The notes beneath the pieces are model-generated. The model made no database searches, was not told the DNA's origin, and saw only the letters and a list, made by a program, of their open reading frames with translations. A stretch of 64,000 nucleotides of DNA from Membranipora membranacea. Lineage: Eukaryota > Bryozoa > Gymnolaemata > Cheilostomatida > Membraniporidae. The stretch lies in the NCBI GenBank assembly GCA_914767715.1, contig OU612068.1, positions 24,924,001 through 24,988,000 of the forward strand. Direction: 5' to 3'. Shown here piece by piece: positions 38,234 through 51,480 of this stretch (positions are counted from its first letter, which is position 1; every line of letters starts with the position of its first letter). The translations under genes were made by a program, and so were the position numbers.

Positions 38234-39430
38234 TTAATACAATGACTACCCTACAGCAGTTAGGAAAAATCAATCCTATACCTACCTGGTTTCGATAAAA
38301 GCTGCGAAAATCATGCCTTTCACTGATTAGGTGATAATTCATTTTTATTGCTGATGGCTAATTGATGGCACTTCAGTATCTCTGAAATCCCTGTCCCTAT
38401 ACACTTTCATTAACTTGTGGTGGTTCCTAATCCATGTTTATCACCAGTTGGATGCAGTCATTTCGATTGGCAATGGCTCATTGGAATTTACAGTAGAAAA
38501 TTAATCCCTTAATTACAGAATTAAACATATATTAATTGGCAAGAATCCATGTTGAGACAGACAGCCAAATTCTCCCAAGAAATAAGCCTCATCTATCTTA
38601 AGCCAATTCAATCTCAATACCCAGCTTTGAGATGAGGGATTTTTATGAAGGAATTACCTCATTACACAACTGGAGCAGGGCTTATGTTCGATATAACCTC
38701 AACATCCCATGTCAGACATAACAAAGACTATGTTATATGTAGTTTTTAAACACGGCTCTATCAACAGATGATGATGACGCTAACTAGAACTAATCCAGCG
38801 CTCTACTACTCGGATTTTGCTGCCATTCACTGTCAACTGCAAACAGAGGCTTGGAAACGTTGCACTGCCAACTAGCGCAAATATTCCTGCACACCTCTTG
38901 CAGTGAACCCTTCAGCAAAATAGCCAACAACAATCACCATCGGCTAGCTAAGGATAATGTGATCGTAACCTTGTAATTTTTTTAGGGACAGTCAGTAGTG
39001 CTGATTAACATAAAATAATAATTATAATTGCAAGCAATCGCATCTTCCTCACTTATATTAGACAGACATTAAATAAATTTATAAGCTGAGAATTGTTTGT
39101 TAAAACATGAACAAAATCGAAATGACTGAAAGACAACAACTAATAATACTAAAATACTGTGAATCAAAAGTGTGTATAGGGGACAGACAAGTAATACATC
39201 ATTCAGATTTCACCTGACTCTTAGGTATACAGTTCATTTTTGATCGATTTCGGAAATAGATTGTAGATTCTCTCAGTTCTCATCCCAAACGGGGAAATTG
39301 AGGTCACTCCTAATATCGCTCAGAACATTCAAAACAGAATAATTCCTCACAATGTAGAACCCTTGGAAGAATTCCATGTAGGCTTAAATTGTCAATGTTT
39401 GAAGAAAATAACACACATAAAATCCAAACT
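38234..39430. other. Intergenic downstream of the transporter gene
   Basis: No exon, repeat border or RNA gene recognised. It includes the presumed 3' UTR of the transporter, whose end I cannot place. Confidence 0.35.
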
Positions 39431-39437
39431 AGGAATT

Positions 39438-42400
39438 TCATTGAGGACGGTTGCCACATTCTTGTTCCTTTTGGCGGCTTTGGCGATATTTGAGATATTT
39501 AACAAGGCCAATCAGGGCAGTGAGGACTCCACATAGTATCACTGCACTACCAGATGAGTACATTCCCAATTTGTAGCCAACATGGTCCTGCAAGTAACCT
39601 GTCGAAAAATAAAAGCAGTTGGGATGAAAATTCATCATTATTATTTCTGGGTTGATAGATAACTTGCTACATCCCTAAACACCGTTTTAATCATTCACAA
39701 AAAACTGAGCAGTGGCATACCCGCAGAATAGATTACTTAGTGCAAATGATTATTATTAATTATTGACGATGTACTGGTACCTGGCCTGGTTGTGATGCAC
39801 AATCAAACATCAAATGACACAAATGAAGAATGGAATGGCATGCAAGGATGTGTGAAATTGTGAATTGAAGAAGAAATGGCAAATCTTCAACAGGTCTCTT
39901 CATCAAAACAAAAGCATGCAATAAGCCTTCTAAATAGACATCATAAATATTCAATTGGACAGAGTTTGGATAATAGCATTTAATAATGGTTTCTATACAT
40001 AACAATATTCATCATTGATCTTCATCTTTTGTACTCAATTTACTGATGGGCAAGAATACAGGTGACAATATATATGTATTAAATTTCAATGGAACTTATT
40101 GAAATATCAAAATACTCACTAGCTGTAGAAGGCCCAACCAATCCTCCTATTCCTTGTGCACATGTGTCAAATCCCACGATCAGCACCAAATTCTCTTCGC
40201 CAACAATTTCGCTTCCAACGCACATGAGATTACCAAAGTACACCCCATGGAACAGTCCTAAGAGTCCAGTATAAAGATAGAACTCTCCCTAAGTGAGAGA
40301 CCATTATCACAGAATAAAAAGGTTGTCCAAGACAAGGAAGTGATATAGCATCTGCTATTTTGCCTCATCCATCATAAATAAAGAAATAATGATCTTAGCT
40401 GCAATATTGTTGCAATGTCATTGTTACCAACAGCTAATGCAAAGTGTCCATGGATGCAAGCAATGGGATGTTGAGATTAATAATGTTAAGGTATTTGGAA
40501 TGCCATCATGGAATTATTACTGGCAGTACGCATACTACTGAGGCACTTGCTCAGGAATATATGCAACAAGGTTAAGTATTTGGCACTAGTTGGAAAATCC
40601 ATGAGATGAATTTCAATCACAAATACAATAATCCCTTTTTATTAATAATCACATTATAGATTCTATTCTTTAGCCTCACACTGTATATGTTGACCTGTTG
40701 ACCTGAACATGTTGATCTTCAATTAATTCCATTTTTTTTGTTATTTTAAATGTATGATCCCAATATTATTGACAGTGAATGACTGAGATAACGAGCTGCT
40801 CCTGACTCTATCCTGTTGCATCGGTCATCCACAAATTTTGCCTCTCCTAACCAAATTTTTTCCATTTCAGCCCTGTGAACCATGGGAAAATTGGGCTGAT
40901 ATATATGTTTGTCTGATTAATTAAGAGTGTTCTAAATCTCATGAGAAGATCATAATGATGTGGTTAATGAGCGGAGAGTTGCTTTTTTTCCAGAGCATAA
41001 AAGTCCCAGATCATGTAAGCAATATGCGTCAGTTGAGAAAGTTTGATAGTAATAGGGAACCAGTGTTTTCTAGATTGTGTAATATAACAGTACCCTCATC
41101 AAGCAGTCTGAGATAACCTTATCCTCACGATTTCAATCCAAAGCACTCAAAGTGAGGCCATCCGCAGATGAAAAATTTGGCATCTGGTTAGCCTAGAGTG
41201 ACACTGACAGGGATTGACAAGACCAAATATAAATACCTCTGAAGCGGATGTTGACACCAGGAGAATAGAAACTCCTTGTAATAGGGCAGTAATAGTTAAG
41301 GCTAGGATCTTGTTGTAGGTCCATCCATATGCGTGGGTAACGGAGACAACAGCACATGCACATACTGCAACTGCTCCATATATAGTTGCTGCTGTACCTG
41401 ACTCAGTCAGTGATAGCTGAAGTTCATGATCAGCATAATCCTGATATATTGTATAGAAAGCAGACAAGCCAAATTTCCTCACACAAGATGACAATAAAAA
41501 CAGCCATAACTGAAAAAGAGATATATAAACTGAATCACTTCTTAGGTCTCTGATATGCATGATAAAGCCAAATTTGTTCACACAATCCTAGGACAACATG
41601 TTTGCTTTGCAGAGACAGAGGCTGCATGAGCAGTTATGTGATGGAGAGAAAGTTACAAATTGTACTGAGCGTTTACGATCTTGAAGCGGTGTTTGTGGCC
41701 ATGATCAATAACTACAAAAAGGTGTGGTTTATATGCCTGATCGATGCTTGTTGTAGGATACTGCGCGATTCCAAGTCCAGCCACCCTCCTGAGCAATAAA
41801 AGTATGAGTGGTTGGGGATGGTTGGGAGTAATTACCTTAAGATCTGTGAGAATATTTTTCAGGCTGCTTTTAAGGGAAGTCTCTTCTGACAGAGGTTCTT
41901 TTCTCACAACCTCTTTACTTTGAGAATAGAAAACCACACCTATGAGATGTAAAAGCATCACCGTAGATGCTAGGAACATGGCATGATTGAAACCAAATCT
42001 CATAAAAAGATAACTTGTTGCTACGGGTACAAACAAGTAGCCAGCAAAGTAACCTGTAGATGCAGTGGCGATAGCCATGTGTAGGTTTTGTTTCTCAAAG
42101 TGATATGGCAAGATTCCAAAAATTGCAACTCGGGTGAAGGAAAGTCCGACTCCTAAAAGTAAATATAAAGAGTACAGAAGTTGTGGTTGATATGAACACA
42201 TCAATTGACAACTTTATGATGCATCCACGGTGTCTCTCTTTTGTCAAGTTTGAGTCAACAAAAATATATTCTTACTAATGGAACAACGTGATGTGAAGGT
42301 ATTTGTATTCCCTACCTGCTAACACACCAAACAACAGAACAACATGCCAAGGTTCCGTTGAAAATCCACATAGGCCAATGCCTAGGATTGACATGATGCA

Positions 42401-43715
42401 ACCCAGTAGCTGAACTTTTCTGATTGAGATCATCTTTGCTATCATTGCAGAGGCTGGACCTTAAAGCAATCATCATCATAGAATCAGATGTAGCATATGG
42501 TTCAGTTAAATTTATCAATTGCACTGACCTCTCTGACTCACCATTATAGAATAAATTTGTTAGCAAGAAGACAATTTTGTCCTGAAGAATGCGATGACTT
42601 ACGATCAGTCATCACATTATCAGGACTTTGGCAGCAAGTATCAATTATTGATAGTCGCAGCCTATTTTAGCATTTAGCATTTAACAAACCCCAATTGTTC
42701 CTGCAAACTATAATATCAACAATCAAACAGTACCCCCCCCCCCCGCTCCCTTGTGCTTAATTTTAAGCAACAAATACCTGTCGCTCTATTTTGCCAATGT
42801 GAAAGAATTCAAAGCACTCTCCAGTAAAAATGATTGTTACCTTTAGAAATTTTCTCCTTTGCCCAGGTACGGTTAACATTGATGGTAGTGAGTTCACTGT
42901 GCTGTAAAAGCCTACCAACAAATTTTAAACAATAAAATAATCTGCTATTATACACATGTTTTATGAGAATGCAAATTGTTGGTTAAGATTTTCAGCTTCT
43001 ATATATATAATATCAATACTATAGAAGCATCAGCTTTTTTTGGCTTTTACTGGGTAGTAAACTTTTACTGGAGAGAGCATTGAAATTTTCAAATTTTGAA
43101 ATATTGCACACATACGGTAGCACATACTGCCTGGCTATAAACTCTTTGGTCTGTTGGTATTCAAAAAGCTTCATGTTATACCTTTTTCATCTGGAACCCC
43201 ATCACAAACCATTTTGACATTTCGATGTATTCCTGCCACTTATGAAACAATAATTTTGATTTAAGTGGTGAGAAAAAAATATTCTAATTCCAAACAAACC
43301 CATCTCAAAAATTCTTCAGCTGTTTGCATTGACAGCACAAATAGCACAATATAATTTAGGATCAACAATCTATTTGTCTTTAATGTAATTATAACAAACA
43401 ACTTTTACTGAAGTAAACTTCCAGTTGGTACTTACTCATAATAAGGAAGAAGACAGTGTGTGCTGCTACCGACCAGCTTGCTCTGTGAAAGGTAACATTG
43501 AAGTAGCGGCTCTGTGCGACTGTTATTGATCCAGCGATCCCGTAACTGAATCCAGCGGATAAGGCAAAACTAAGGAAAGAACTACACAGGACCCCATATC
43601 GCCATAACCGCTCCTTTAAGGTTCTCTGATCTATATATTGAGCTGTGTGTTTCAGATCATTCAGCAGAGGGGCAGTTTCGTGAAGTTTTCTGGTTGTATC
43701 TGTCTCACTCTCCAT
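39438..43715 (-). CDS. SLC16/monocarboxylate-transporter-like MFS protein (6 exons)
   Basis: Exons (minus): 43715-43436, 42459-42316, 42152-41836, 41509-41237, 40288-40120, 39598-39438; 447 aa, all GT-AG and phase-matched. Twelve membrane segments with a charged central loop at about 219-247 (EVVRKEPLSEETSLKSSLKN). MCT-like landmarks: a TM1 glycine-rich stretch, RASWSVAAH, a TM4-5 segment YHFEKQNLHMAIATASTGYF, and EIVGEENLVLIVGF with GLVGPSTASYLQDHVGYKLG near the end. The MCT signature DGGWGW and the charged TM8 pair are absent, so the substrate is unpredictable. The N-terminus has ETAPLL, a possible ExxxLL endolysosomal sorting signal. The length is typical for the family and the gene appears intact. 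Confidence 0.85.
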
Positions 43716-43719
43716 TTCA

Positions 43720-44865
43720 GTCCGGTTCTGACTTAGGTTTATCTGAACAAATAAATAAATTTTAGTTCACTTCACGTTGTTTCAGTGCAACATGTTGTTT
43801 CAAGCACATTATGGTGATGCTGGACTTCAAGTCAATGATAACACCAATGCTACTCCACAACTCAAAGCCTCAACGACAATCATAGAGTTAGGATTAATAC
43901 TCTACGGTTGACCATTCAGTGGGCAAAACAACCGACGTGATTAGCCTATATCGCAAATTAAATAACAAAATGAGATTAGGTTGTGGCTAGCACATAAATC
44001 CTTGTCTGTATCATTGAAATAAAATTCAACTGAAAGGGCCCTTTCAGCCATTTTTCAGAAAAAAAAAACTTTCTGCAACAATTTCCTGGTCTCCCAAAAA
44101 AGTAAGCCAAAACTTCAATCGTAAACACGAACAAGCTGGTGTTTTACAATTGAGTGGTCTTGCGATAACCTTAAGGTGTGCCCTGTCTTCTTTACTTACA
44201 TCTTACACACCCAGCGTATTTGTTTCATCTGCTATTACCAGCTACTCACAATGACCTTCGATAACAAAGTGTACAAGTAATATGTGGAAAACTGATTGGA
44301 GACGGAAACGTCATATTGTGGTAAGAATTAATAAAATGTTCAGAATGTTATGCTGGTTCCAAAAACTCAAGAAAAACAGGCAATTCAAGTCAAGAGGTGG
44401 ATCCAAGCATAAGCAACAAAGGATATTCATTGGAGGGAAACACACTTAACACAAGGCATCTGTAGTAAAAATCCCTAATCTCTAGAAATATTATAAGTGT
44501 AAGTGTAAATGCAAATGATTTCACAACACCCAGAAGACATAAAAATAAAACTATCCAGGACAGCTACTGGATGATATCACAGCTGACCTTTCTTGCGTTC
44601 TTGCGTTCATTAATCCCTTGTGGACGTCAGACGCTCCTTGATCGTGATATGCAGCGATTCTCAAATACTTACATACAATTACAATTGCAAATATAAACAT
44701 ACATACATACATACATTATCATGGTAGTAAGCAATGCAGTAATAATATGGTATAATTTGGTATATATCAAAATGACTAGATGTTACAGGGCTTGTGCGAT
44801 AGGCTAATGGCAAAAATAATCAAGCAGCTCCGAAAACCATGTTATTAAAAAAATATTTCTCCACA
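43720..44865. other. Intergenic upstream of the transporter
   Basis: A short (ACAT)n run at 44697-44716 and AT-rich sequence. No other feature supported. Confidence 0.4.
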
Positions 44866-44869
44866 TCTG

Positions 44870-45906
44870 TATTGATGACTCCCTTGGTGGCCCCGTGCCT
44901 GGTGTCATGGGATTCGCTGTGGTGGGTAGTGAATTCATCCTTATCTACAAATCTAGACCTGCATTAATGCGAGCATACATGGCAAAGTCATAATTGACCC
45001 TCCTTGTTCCCAAAGCGGGCCAATAATTGGCAAACAGGTGTAGGCTTATCTGGTCATATTTTTTATAATTGAAACACCACCGGAAAGCTTTTCTGTTTTA
45101 ATCAGTTTCTTATGTTTAAGTAGGTGGGGGCTCCAAGTAGGAGATGCATATTCTAGTTTTGGATGGCAAAGGGTTTTATAGGCTAGTACACAAGTGTTAC
45201 GTCAGGCTTTTTTAAGATTTAATTAGCTACATATTTCAATTATTGACGACAAAAGATAACATATCAACAGTAGTAATGCCAAGGTATTTAACCTCGTTTG
45301 CTGAGGAGATAGGCTAGAAGACATATGATGCAGGTTTGATGGTGATGGTTGCGGCTGTCTTGAGATTCTCATATGTTTGCATTTATTTACATTAAGGTTG
45401 ACCTGAGATTCCTCTGACCATGAGACCAGTGAATCTAGGTCATTTTGTAATATGGTGATGTCGATTGGGTTGTTGATTGGACGATTTAACAGTGAATCAT
45501 CGGCAAATAGTTTTAAATAGCTTGTAGAGATATGTGAGGGCATGTCGGTAATATAAATTAAGAACAGTAAATGACCTAAGACGCTTCCCTGAGCTACCCC
45601 AGAAGTGACTGAACGTTGAGAAGAATGGTTGTTGTTTGCTGTTACGAAGAGTTTACGGTCTGTTAGCCATGACGATACCCAATCACAAGTTGTGCGATGG
45701 ACACCAATAGCTGACAGTTTTAGTATTAATTGGTTATTGGAAACGACATCAAAAGCTTTTGAGAAGGCCAGTACTGTAATGTCTACTAGTAAGTTGTTAT
45801 CATAAAAATTGACAACATCAAATACAGTATTGAGAAGCTGAGTAACACACCCACAGTTTTTTCTGATCCGAGTGTGTAAAATGGTGATATCTTGAGAACG
45901 AATCAT
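44870..45906 (-). mobile_element. CR1-type LINE fragment (RT domain)
   Basis: The minus-strand open frame 45906-45223 carries RT motifs: AFSKAFDVVSNNQL, GVAQGSVLGHLLFLIYI (usual PQG is AQG) and LFADDS, then VNLNVNKCKHMRI. The 3' portion runs to about 44870. The 5' end abuts a satellite array. The A for P change in the PQG motif and the truncation indicate a dead copy. Confidence 0.8.
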
Positions 45907-45939
45907 GTTAGAATCAGGTAAACTGCCACATGGGGGTTT

Positions 45940-47010
45940 CGTAGTATGCCCAATCTCATAGTGATATCAAATATAGTGTCACATGACCTGGAGACCCAAA
46001 ATTGCTGCCATGAACAGGGAGTTGCTGCCTATTACATACTCTTATCATGTGATTGAGTTGTAACTTGGTATATTGGCATGTCACCTGATCAAATATCCAA
46101 TATGGCCGCCGTAAACAGGAAATTGCTGCCTGATTCACAGTTCTTATCATACGATTCATTGGAATTTGGGGGTAATAACAGATATCCAATCTCATGACAT
46201 CATCAATTTTGATGGCACATGACCCAATATCCAAAATGGCCGCCAAAAACAGTAAATTGCTGCCGACTAGCAGATCTTATCATGCGATTGAGTTGAAACT
46301 TGGGTTATGGGGGTTTTGACATATACCGAGTATTATAACACCATAAATTATGATGTCCTATGACCTGAAATCCAAAATGGCCGCCACAAACAGTAAATTG
46401 CTGCCGATTAGCAGTTCTTATCATGCGCTTGAGTTGAAACTTGGGCTATGGAAGTTTTGACATATACCGAGTATTATGACACCATAAATTATGATGTCCT
46501 ATGACCTGAAATCCAAAATGGCCGCCACAAACAGTAAATTGCTGCCGATTAGCAGTTCTTATCATGCGCTTGAGTTGAAACTTGGGCTATGGGGGTTTCG
46601 GCATATACAAAATATTTTGACAACATCAATCATGATGTCACATGACCCGAGAGCAATTATGGCCGCCACAAACAGTATATTGCTGCCGATAAGCAGTTCT
46701 TATCATGCGGTTGAGTTAAAACTTGGGATATACATGCCCTCGATAATCGAAATGGTTGGTTTTATTCCTTCATATTTGCTTGCAAATATTATTACTGTTT
46801 CTAGTTATTTTTATTTTTCTTGCAACACTTTTTTAGCCTTTTATAAGTCAATCATGATGTCACATGACCCGATATCCAAAATGGCTGCCATAAACAGGGG
46901 GTGGCTGCCGATGTACAGATCTTATCATGCGATTGAGTTAAAACTTATTATGACAAATTCCGAATCTTATGAAATCATCGATCTTGATGTCAAATGACCT
47001 CGACAATCAA
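45940..47010. repeat. Satellite array, ~141-bp unit
   Basis: About seven to eight units. The phrase 'ccaaaatggccgcc.caaacag' followed by 'attgctgcc', 'cttatcatgcg.ttgagtt' and 'acttggg' recurs near 45985, 46088, 46225, 46366, 46507, 46648 and 46869. The spacing 46220-46361-46502 is 141 bases. The middle units are the most alike and the outer ones diverged, the pattern expected from unequal exchange. The open frame 46491-46997 is only the repeat being read through. Confidence 0.9.
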
Positions 47011-48760
47011 TATGGTTGATTGTATGACTTCAGCAGTGGTTTACTCTGAGTGCTGGCCAGGTTGCGGCTGCTACTTTTTGTATTACTAGAACTATTCTAA
47101 CAGAAACAGCAGGTCGAACAAAGAATGGATAAAATAAAAATAATTTCTTCAACTTCAAAAGGAAACTTAAGGTACATAGTTCCACAGTAAAATGATCAAA
47201 ATTGCCCAGGCTTACTCATGATTTTCTAAACTTTCCTACTTGGTGATGACGTTATATGAAAAGGATGGTCGAAGCCTGAGTTATCAGTCGTAGATTTTCA
47301 GCATATGATTGAGGAAGCACCATCATTTTGATGATTGCACCATTCCCCCTTTCCCATGAGTAATGTTGTGTGGAGCTGAGCTGGTCGAGGATGGTAAATC
47401 GTAATGTAAAGATTAGATGGATGAAAACATTATTCCTGTGAAGGCTTGTAATGTGACAGGCTGAGAACTAACTTCATTACCAATCCTGCAGTAAATCGCT
47501 GTTTAAACAAACAAAACACTCACAGATAAAAAGTGGGCAAGAGAAGAAAAATATACAGAAAACAATGCAAATTTATAAAATTTTTTTGAAGAATATTTGA
47601 AATATTTTGTCAATATTGAAGAATCATCTAGGCTTTTCCATAACTTTGTTTTTCAAAATTCTCAGAATCAAAATTCAAAATCCTTAGAGTAACATGTATA
47701 CAGGCCAGGGTCAATAATGAATGAGATCATAGAACTAGCTTTCATCATGAAGATGACCTTAATACAAAAATATTTCCTGGTATGACTGGGCATAAGGCAA
47801 GTGCTGTATGGGACATGTAATACACCACTCAAGGTCGATAAAGCATCGCTTGCTATAGGGACCGCACAAGTGGTGCAGGACATGTCCCCTACAGCGCCTG
47901 CTACATGGCTCACATCATTTGGAATATGTACCTAGGTTATGTCTCAGCTCTAAACATTTGCTCACCAACAAACCTGCTACAGTGATTGTTTCATAAAACT
48001 GGCTACTGCCCATGCAGAACTCGACTTCTTCTGATGTGAGCAGCGGAAGAAACTCTCAGTTAGCAGTTCATAAGAATAAAATGTCATTTATGAATTTTCA
48101 TCAATAGAGAAAATAGGATTTTCCTCACTTGCAAAAAAAGGAGACTCCTCATATTTCAAAAATACAAAGGTTCCTCCATTTGCCTAGGAAATTGGATCAC
48201 TACAAAGTGACGTCCAAAAACATTTTAAACTGGTTGTGGTGTATATCTGGAACGAAAGATATGTATCTGGAAGGATATTTCTCGACTCTTACTTCATAAC
48301 CCACCTAATACTTAATATATATACGAATATATATATATATATATATATCTTTGTATTTACTTTTTTTGTCAATACACAATACTCTGTTTCAATGTTTCCA
48401 TGCAGTGACAAAACAAATAACTAGAAAAACAAGGTAATGCGGCAAGAGAAAGGAGAAAAATGCACTAGTAAATAGAAATTAACGAGATTTAAAGCGCTTT
48501 GATAGTAGTTATTTAAAAATGAGTGAGTTCGCTTGATGAGTGTATGTGTAATAGTTTTGTCTCAATTATTCGCAGTGAGAATGTAACAGATGTCTATCTC
48601 TAAAAAAGGTTTGAGAGCTAGAGGAGATAAATCTTTCCAGAAGGAAAGTTGATGCCATCAAATGCAAAATTTGGAATCCAAAAATTCATGTTACATGACC
48701 AGCAAGGAGATTGAAGGGAATCAAACCGGGAGTGTACGTAAATCTCTTGTATGAATTAGA
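47011..48760. other. Intergenic, with an (AT)n run
   Basis: A dinucleotide AT tract at 48327-48349. No gene recognised. Confidence 0.4.
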
Positions 48761-48769
48761 TGATACAGA

Positions 48770-49030
48770 ACACATTTGGTATTACATGGAAAGCCCTTTC
48801 CCGAAACAACTATATTCTTTCAAGAATATATTGTGGCGATAGGTTGCCATATATGCAGATGTCATATATCACATGCCAAAAGAGATACTGGAAATAAAAA
48901 CTACAAGATAAAATACCGATTAGGATTGCCCTGCATTTCTGGGATAATGCCAAACCTTGGTTTATCTTGGTGTAAATCTGGTGTAAATGATCAGCCCACG
49001 TTAGCGGGTCATTCAAAGTAAATCCAAGGA
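48770..49030 (-). mobile_element. LINE ORF2 C-terminal fragment
   Basis: The minus-strand open frame 49016-48810 begins with NDPLTWADHLHQIYTKINQG, the thumb-region motif (LTW..HI..I..K) of CR1/L2 LINEs. A short isolated scrap. Confidence 0.6.
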
Positions 49031-49780
49031 TTTTAATTACGATTGAGTAAATGTTGATTAAAATTTTATCACATGCCGCATCCCGAAGTATCTAGTGTCT
49101 AAAAATTTACTTTGAAGTTTTGTATGTGAGCTAACCAACTACATACATATTGAGGTGCAAAGGTCATTACCTTCCTTTCATTGCTTTACCTCTGATCAAG
49201 TGACAGTGGAGCTCAGAATATTGAAAAACCCTCCAGCTTCCCCGTTTACCACCCTACATTTCTGTACTCACATTTTGTTTTGTATAGTTGTAGATAGTGT
49301 GGAAAGAGTGTCCTTTGGACACCATGTGGAGTGAAAGACCCTTATTAAACAACTTGGAGACCAACGCTTATCCTGTTTTGAAAGCCGATCATCCCCACGA
49401 TCTAGAGATCAACAGTTGCGTTTGGAGGCCAATCTTGAAGCCAGTGACATACAATCACTGAGAATTAATTTGTCACAGCTCGGGTGAATCGGTATTCAAC
49501 AAAATGTCGGCGTCCTATTCTTTGCCAAAATACTTTTACTCCAATTAGTTTTATTCAAAAATGATAACCTGTTACTGAAATTTTTTGATGTGTTGTACAA
49601 ATAAATACCTGAATCAAATGATGAAGTTGCAGCCCGTTGATTGATTATGCAGCAATAATTGACATGAGCAAAAACAATCTTATCACATGCCGCATCCCGA
49701 AGTATGGGTGGCAAAATATTAGTTGCCTTTGTGGCGAGGCCGCAATATCTGAACTATTTTGCTCTCACTCACAGGCAAGT
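49031..49780. repeat. Intergenic with a direct repeat
   Basis: The phrase 'atcacatgccgcatcccgaa' occurs at about 49070 and 49683 in the same orientation, which may mark the ends of an unclassified insertion of about 610 bases. Confidence 0.4.
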
Positions 49781-49789
49781 CGGAGCATA

Positions 49790-49885
49790 CCTGGATGCTA
49801 ACCAGACCCCAGTAGTTAATGGCCTGCAGTGGGATTAGAACCCATGACCTTCAACATTGCATGCATGCCAAAGGAATGGCGCTCT
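49790..49885 (-). mobile_element. tRNA-derived SINE-like fragment
   Basis: The minus strand holds an A-box-like CCAGTTAGAGCGCCATTCC and a B-box-like GGGTTCTAATCCCACTG. Stems do not pair like a functional tRNA. It directly follows a small RT scrap (49886-50025, minus; LLNIEKSHYMLMKP), resembling a SINE head joined to a LINE tail. Confidence 0.5.
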
Positions 49886-50328
49886 AACTGGTGGTAAATT
49901 TCGATCAAGCTTTTATTGTTTATTCTTAGCTCTGATTTTAGAGATGTGGCTCTGTGAGAGGGTTTCATAAGCATATAGTGGGACTTTTCTATATTCAACA
50001 ACATTCTATTTTCCTGCACTTACTTTTTATCAAGTGATAGATTTTCATATGGAAACGGTATTATCAAGTACGCAAATGTAATGTTATGAATGTAATGTTT
50101 ATGACCAAAGATCATTGATGTATATGAAGAACAAACTTAGTGTCAAAATTGAGCCTTGAGGGAAATCAATGTCTATGGGAAGAATTTTTTAGCTTTCGGC
50201 ACCTTTCTCTAGGGATACAAGTTGCATTCCTATCTGATAAGAAAGATTTTATGAGAGATGGTAGTTCGCCTGTTAGGCCAGATTATACATTTTCAATTTT
50301 CTCAGAAAACATTCATGTTAGCTCAGTC

Positions 50329-51115
50329 CAGTGGCGTATATTAGCAATCACTTACCACGGATATACATGAACAAAATGCCAGGCTGAATAGCTCAGTGTA
50401 TAGAGTGTCTGCCTGGCAAACACAGTTTATTAAGAGTGTTGCACGTTCGAATACCATCGATGTCAGATTCTTTTTTCAAATGGGTGCTTTATAACTGTGT
50501 GCATGGAGCATTTTTACTTTTCCCAATGGGGGGTGTCTTGTAAGTGAGGAATTACGGTACATACAGAGTTTGACTTTTGACCTTGAGCTGGACAACCTGG
50601 ACAACTTGCAGTGAAAGGAACATAAATCAGGGTCACACTGCCTGAGCTGACTGGACTAGTGGACTGAATAGCTAGCTAGCTAGAACATTTTTGCTATACA
50701 TATTCCTGAACAGACTTTGTAGAATCTCAAATCAAAGCTTGTCATTCTTGTAGAATCTCAAATCAAAGCTCGTCACTCTTGTAGAATCTCAAGTCAAAGC
50801 TATTTTTTGTTTGTCCATATTATATATACATGTATAAACACATGGCATAGTTTGTACATGGACCCTCACAGTTTTCTATCAAGAAGAGACTGCTTAAAGC
50901 GCAGAATAATTAGTTCCCCTAATCGGTACCACTCTGCTATCCATTCAATACATACGAACACTCAGCAGGGTTTGGGCTTTATATATAATCGTCTTGCCTT
51001 GTTTGTTTACCGTAATCTTCTACTGCTATTGAGTTGTTTTCTGAAAGTACCCAACAGCTCAGTTAGCTATTGAAATACCTCTCTGCTTGCACTATTTTGC
51101 TACCGATATGCAAAG
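50329..51115 (+). mobile_element. Second tRNA-bearing hAT-like MITE, interrupted by ~490 bp
   Basis: Starts with CAGTGGCGTATATTAGCA, then a tRNA-like stretch (GCTCAGTGTATAGAGTG.. and GTTCGAATACC) and CAAATGGGTGCTTTATAACTG. The family sequence stops near 50520 and resumes at about 51005 with TACCGTAATCTTCTACTGC through GATATGCAAAG. The right end is lost where dispersed repeat R1 begins near 51120. The interrupting block holds a 31-bp minisatellite. Confidence 0.75.
50717..50802. repeat. 31-bp tandem repeat, about 3 copies
   Basis: Units starting TTGTAGAATCTCAA at 50717, 50748 and 50779 and ending CAAAGCT..TCA.TC. Confidence 0.9.
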
Positions 51116-51119
51116 TTTT

Positions 51120-51480
51120 CCGTTGCGTGATTTTATTTAATGTGCTTCCTACATTCTAGAGCGCTAATGAGAGTTCACCACAGTTGACCATTGGAGACAT
51201 GGATTGCACATATTTATGATTTAGCAAACACAACAAATTCAAAATATCACATAAACAGGTAGTACAGCATGGTATCTCGATAATTCAATTTAATTGTGAC
51301 AATTTTATCCAATAGATGGTGTGTAGGATTCCCCAATTTTTTTACTGTGGCAAGTCAGGGGGAAGTTGATGAGTCTCCCACAATGCATCACTATATTCTG
51401 CTCGAATTACCTTGTCATTGCCTACTTCTATACAAAACTTAAACTCCCTTGAAATTAAGGTTTTCGGATATGATCAGGTA
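51120..51480. repeat. Diverged copy of the 335-bp repeat seen at 4.1-4.7 kb
   Basis: Shares 'tttatttaatgtgctt', 'ataaacaggtagta.agcatggta' and 'atccaatagatggt' in the same order and orientation as 4170-4720. Confidence 0.75.

Noticed and set aside
46060-47010. A CRISPR-like array
   Set aside because: Units are ~141 bases long and similar along their whole length. There are no short repeats with unique spacers, and the genome is eukaryotic.
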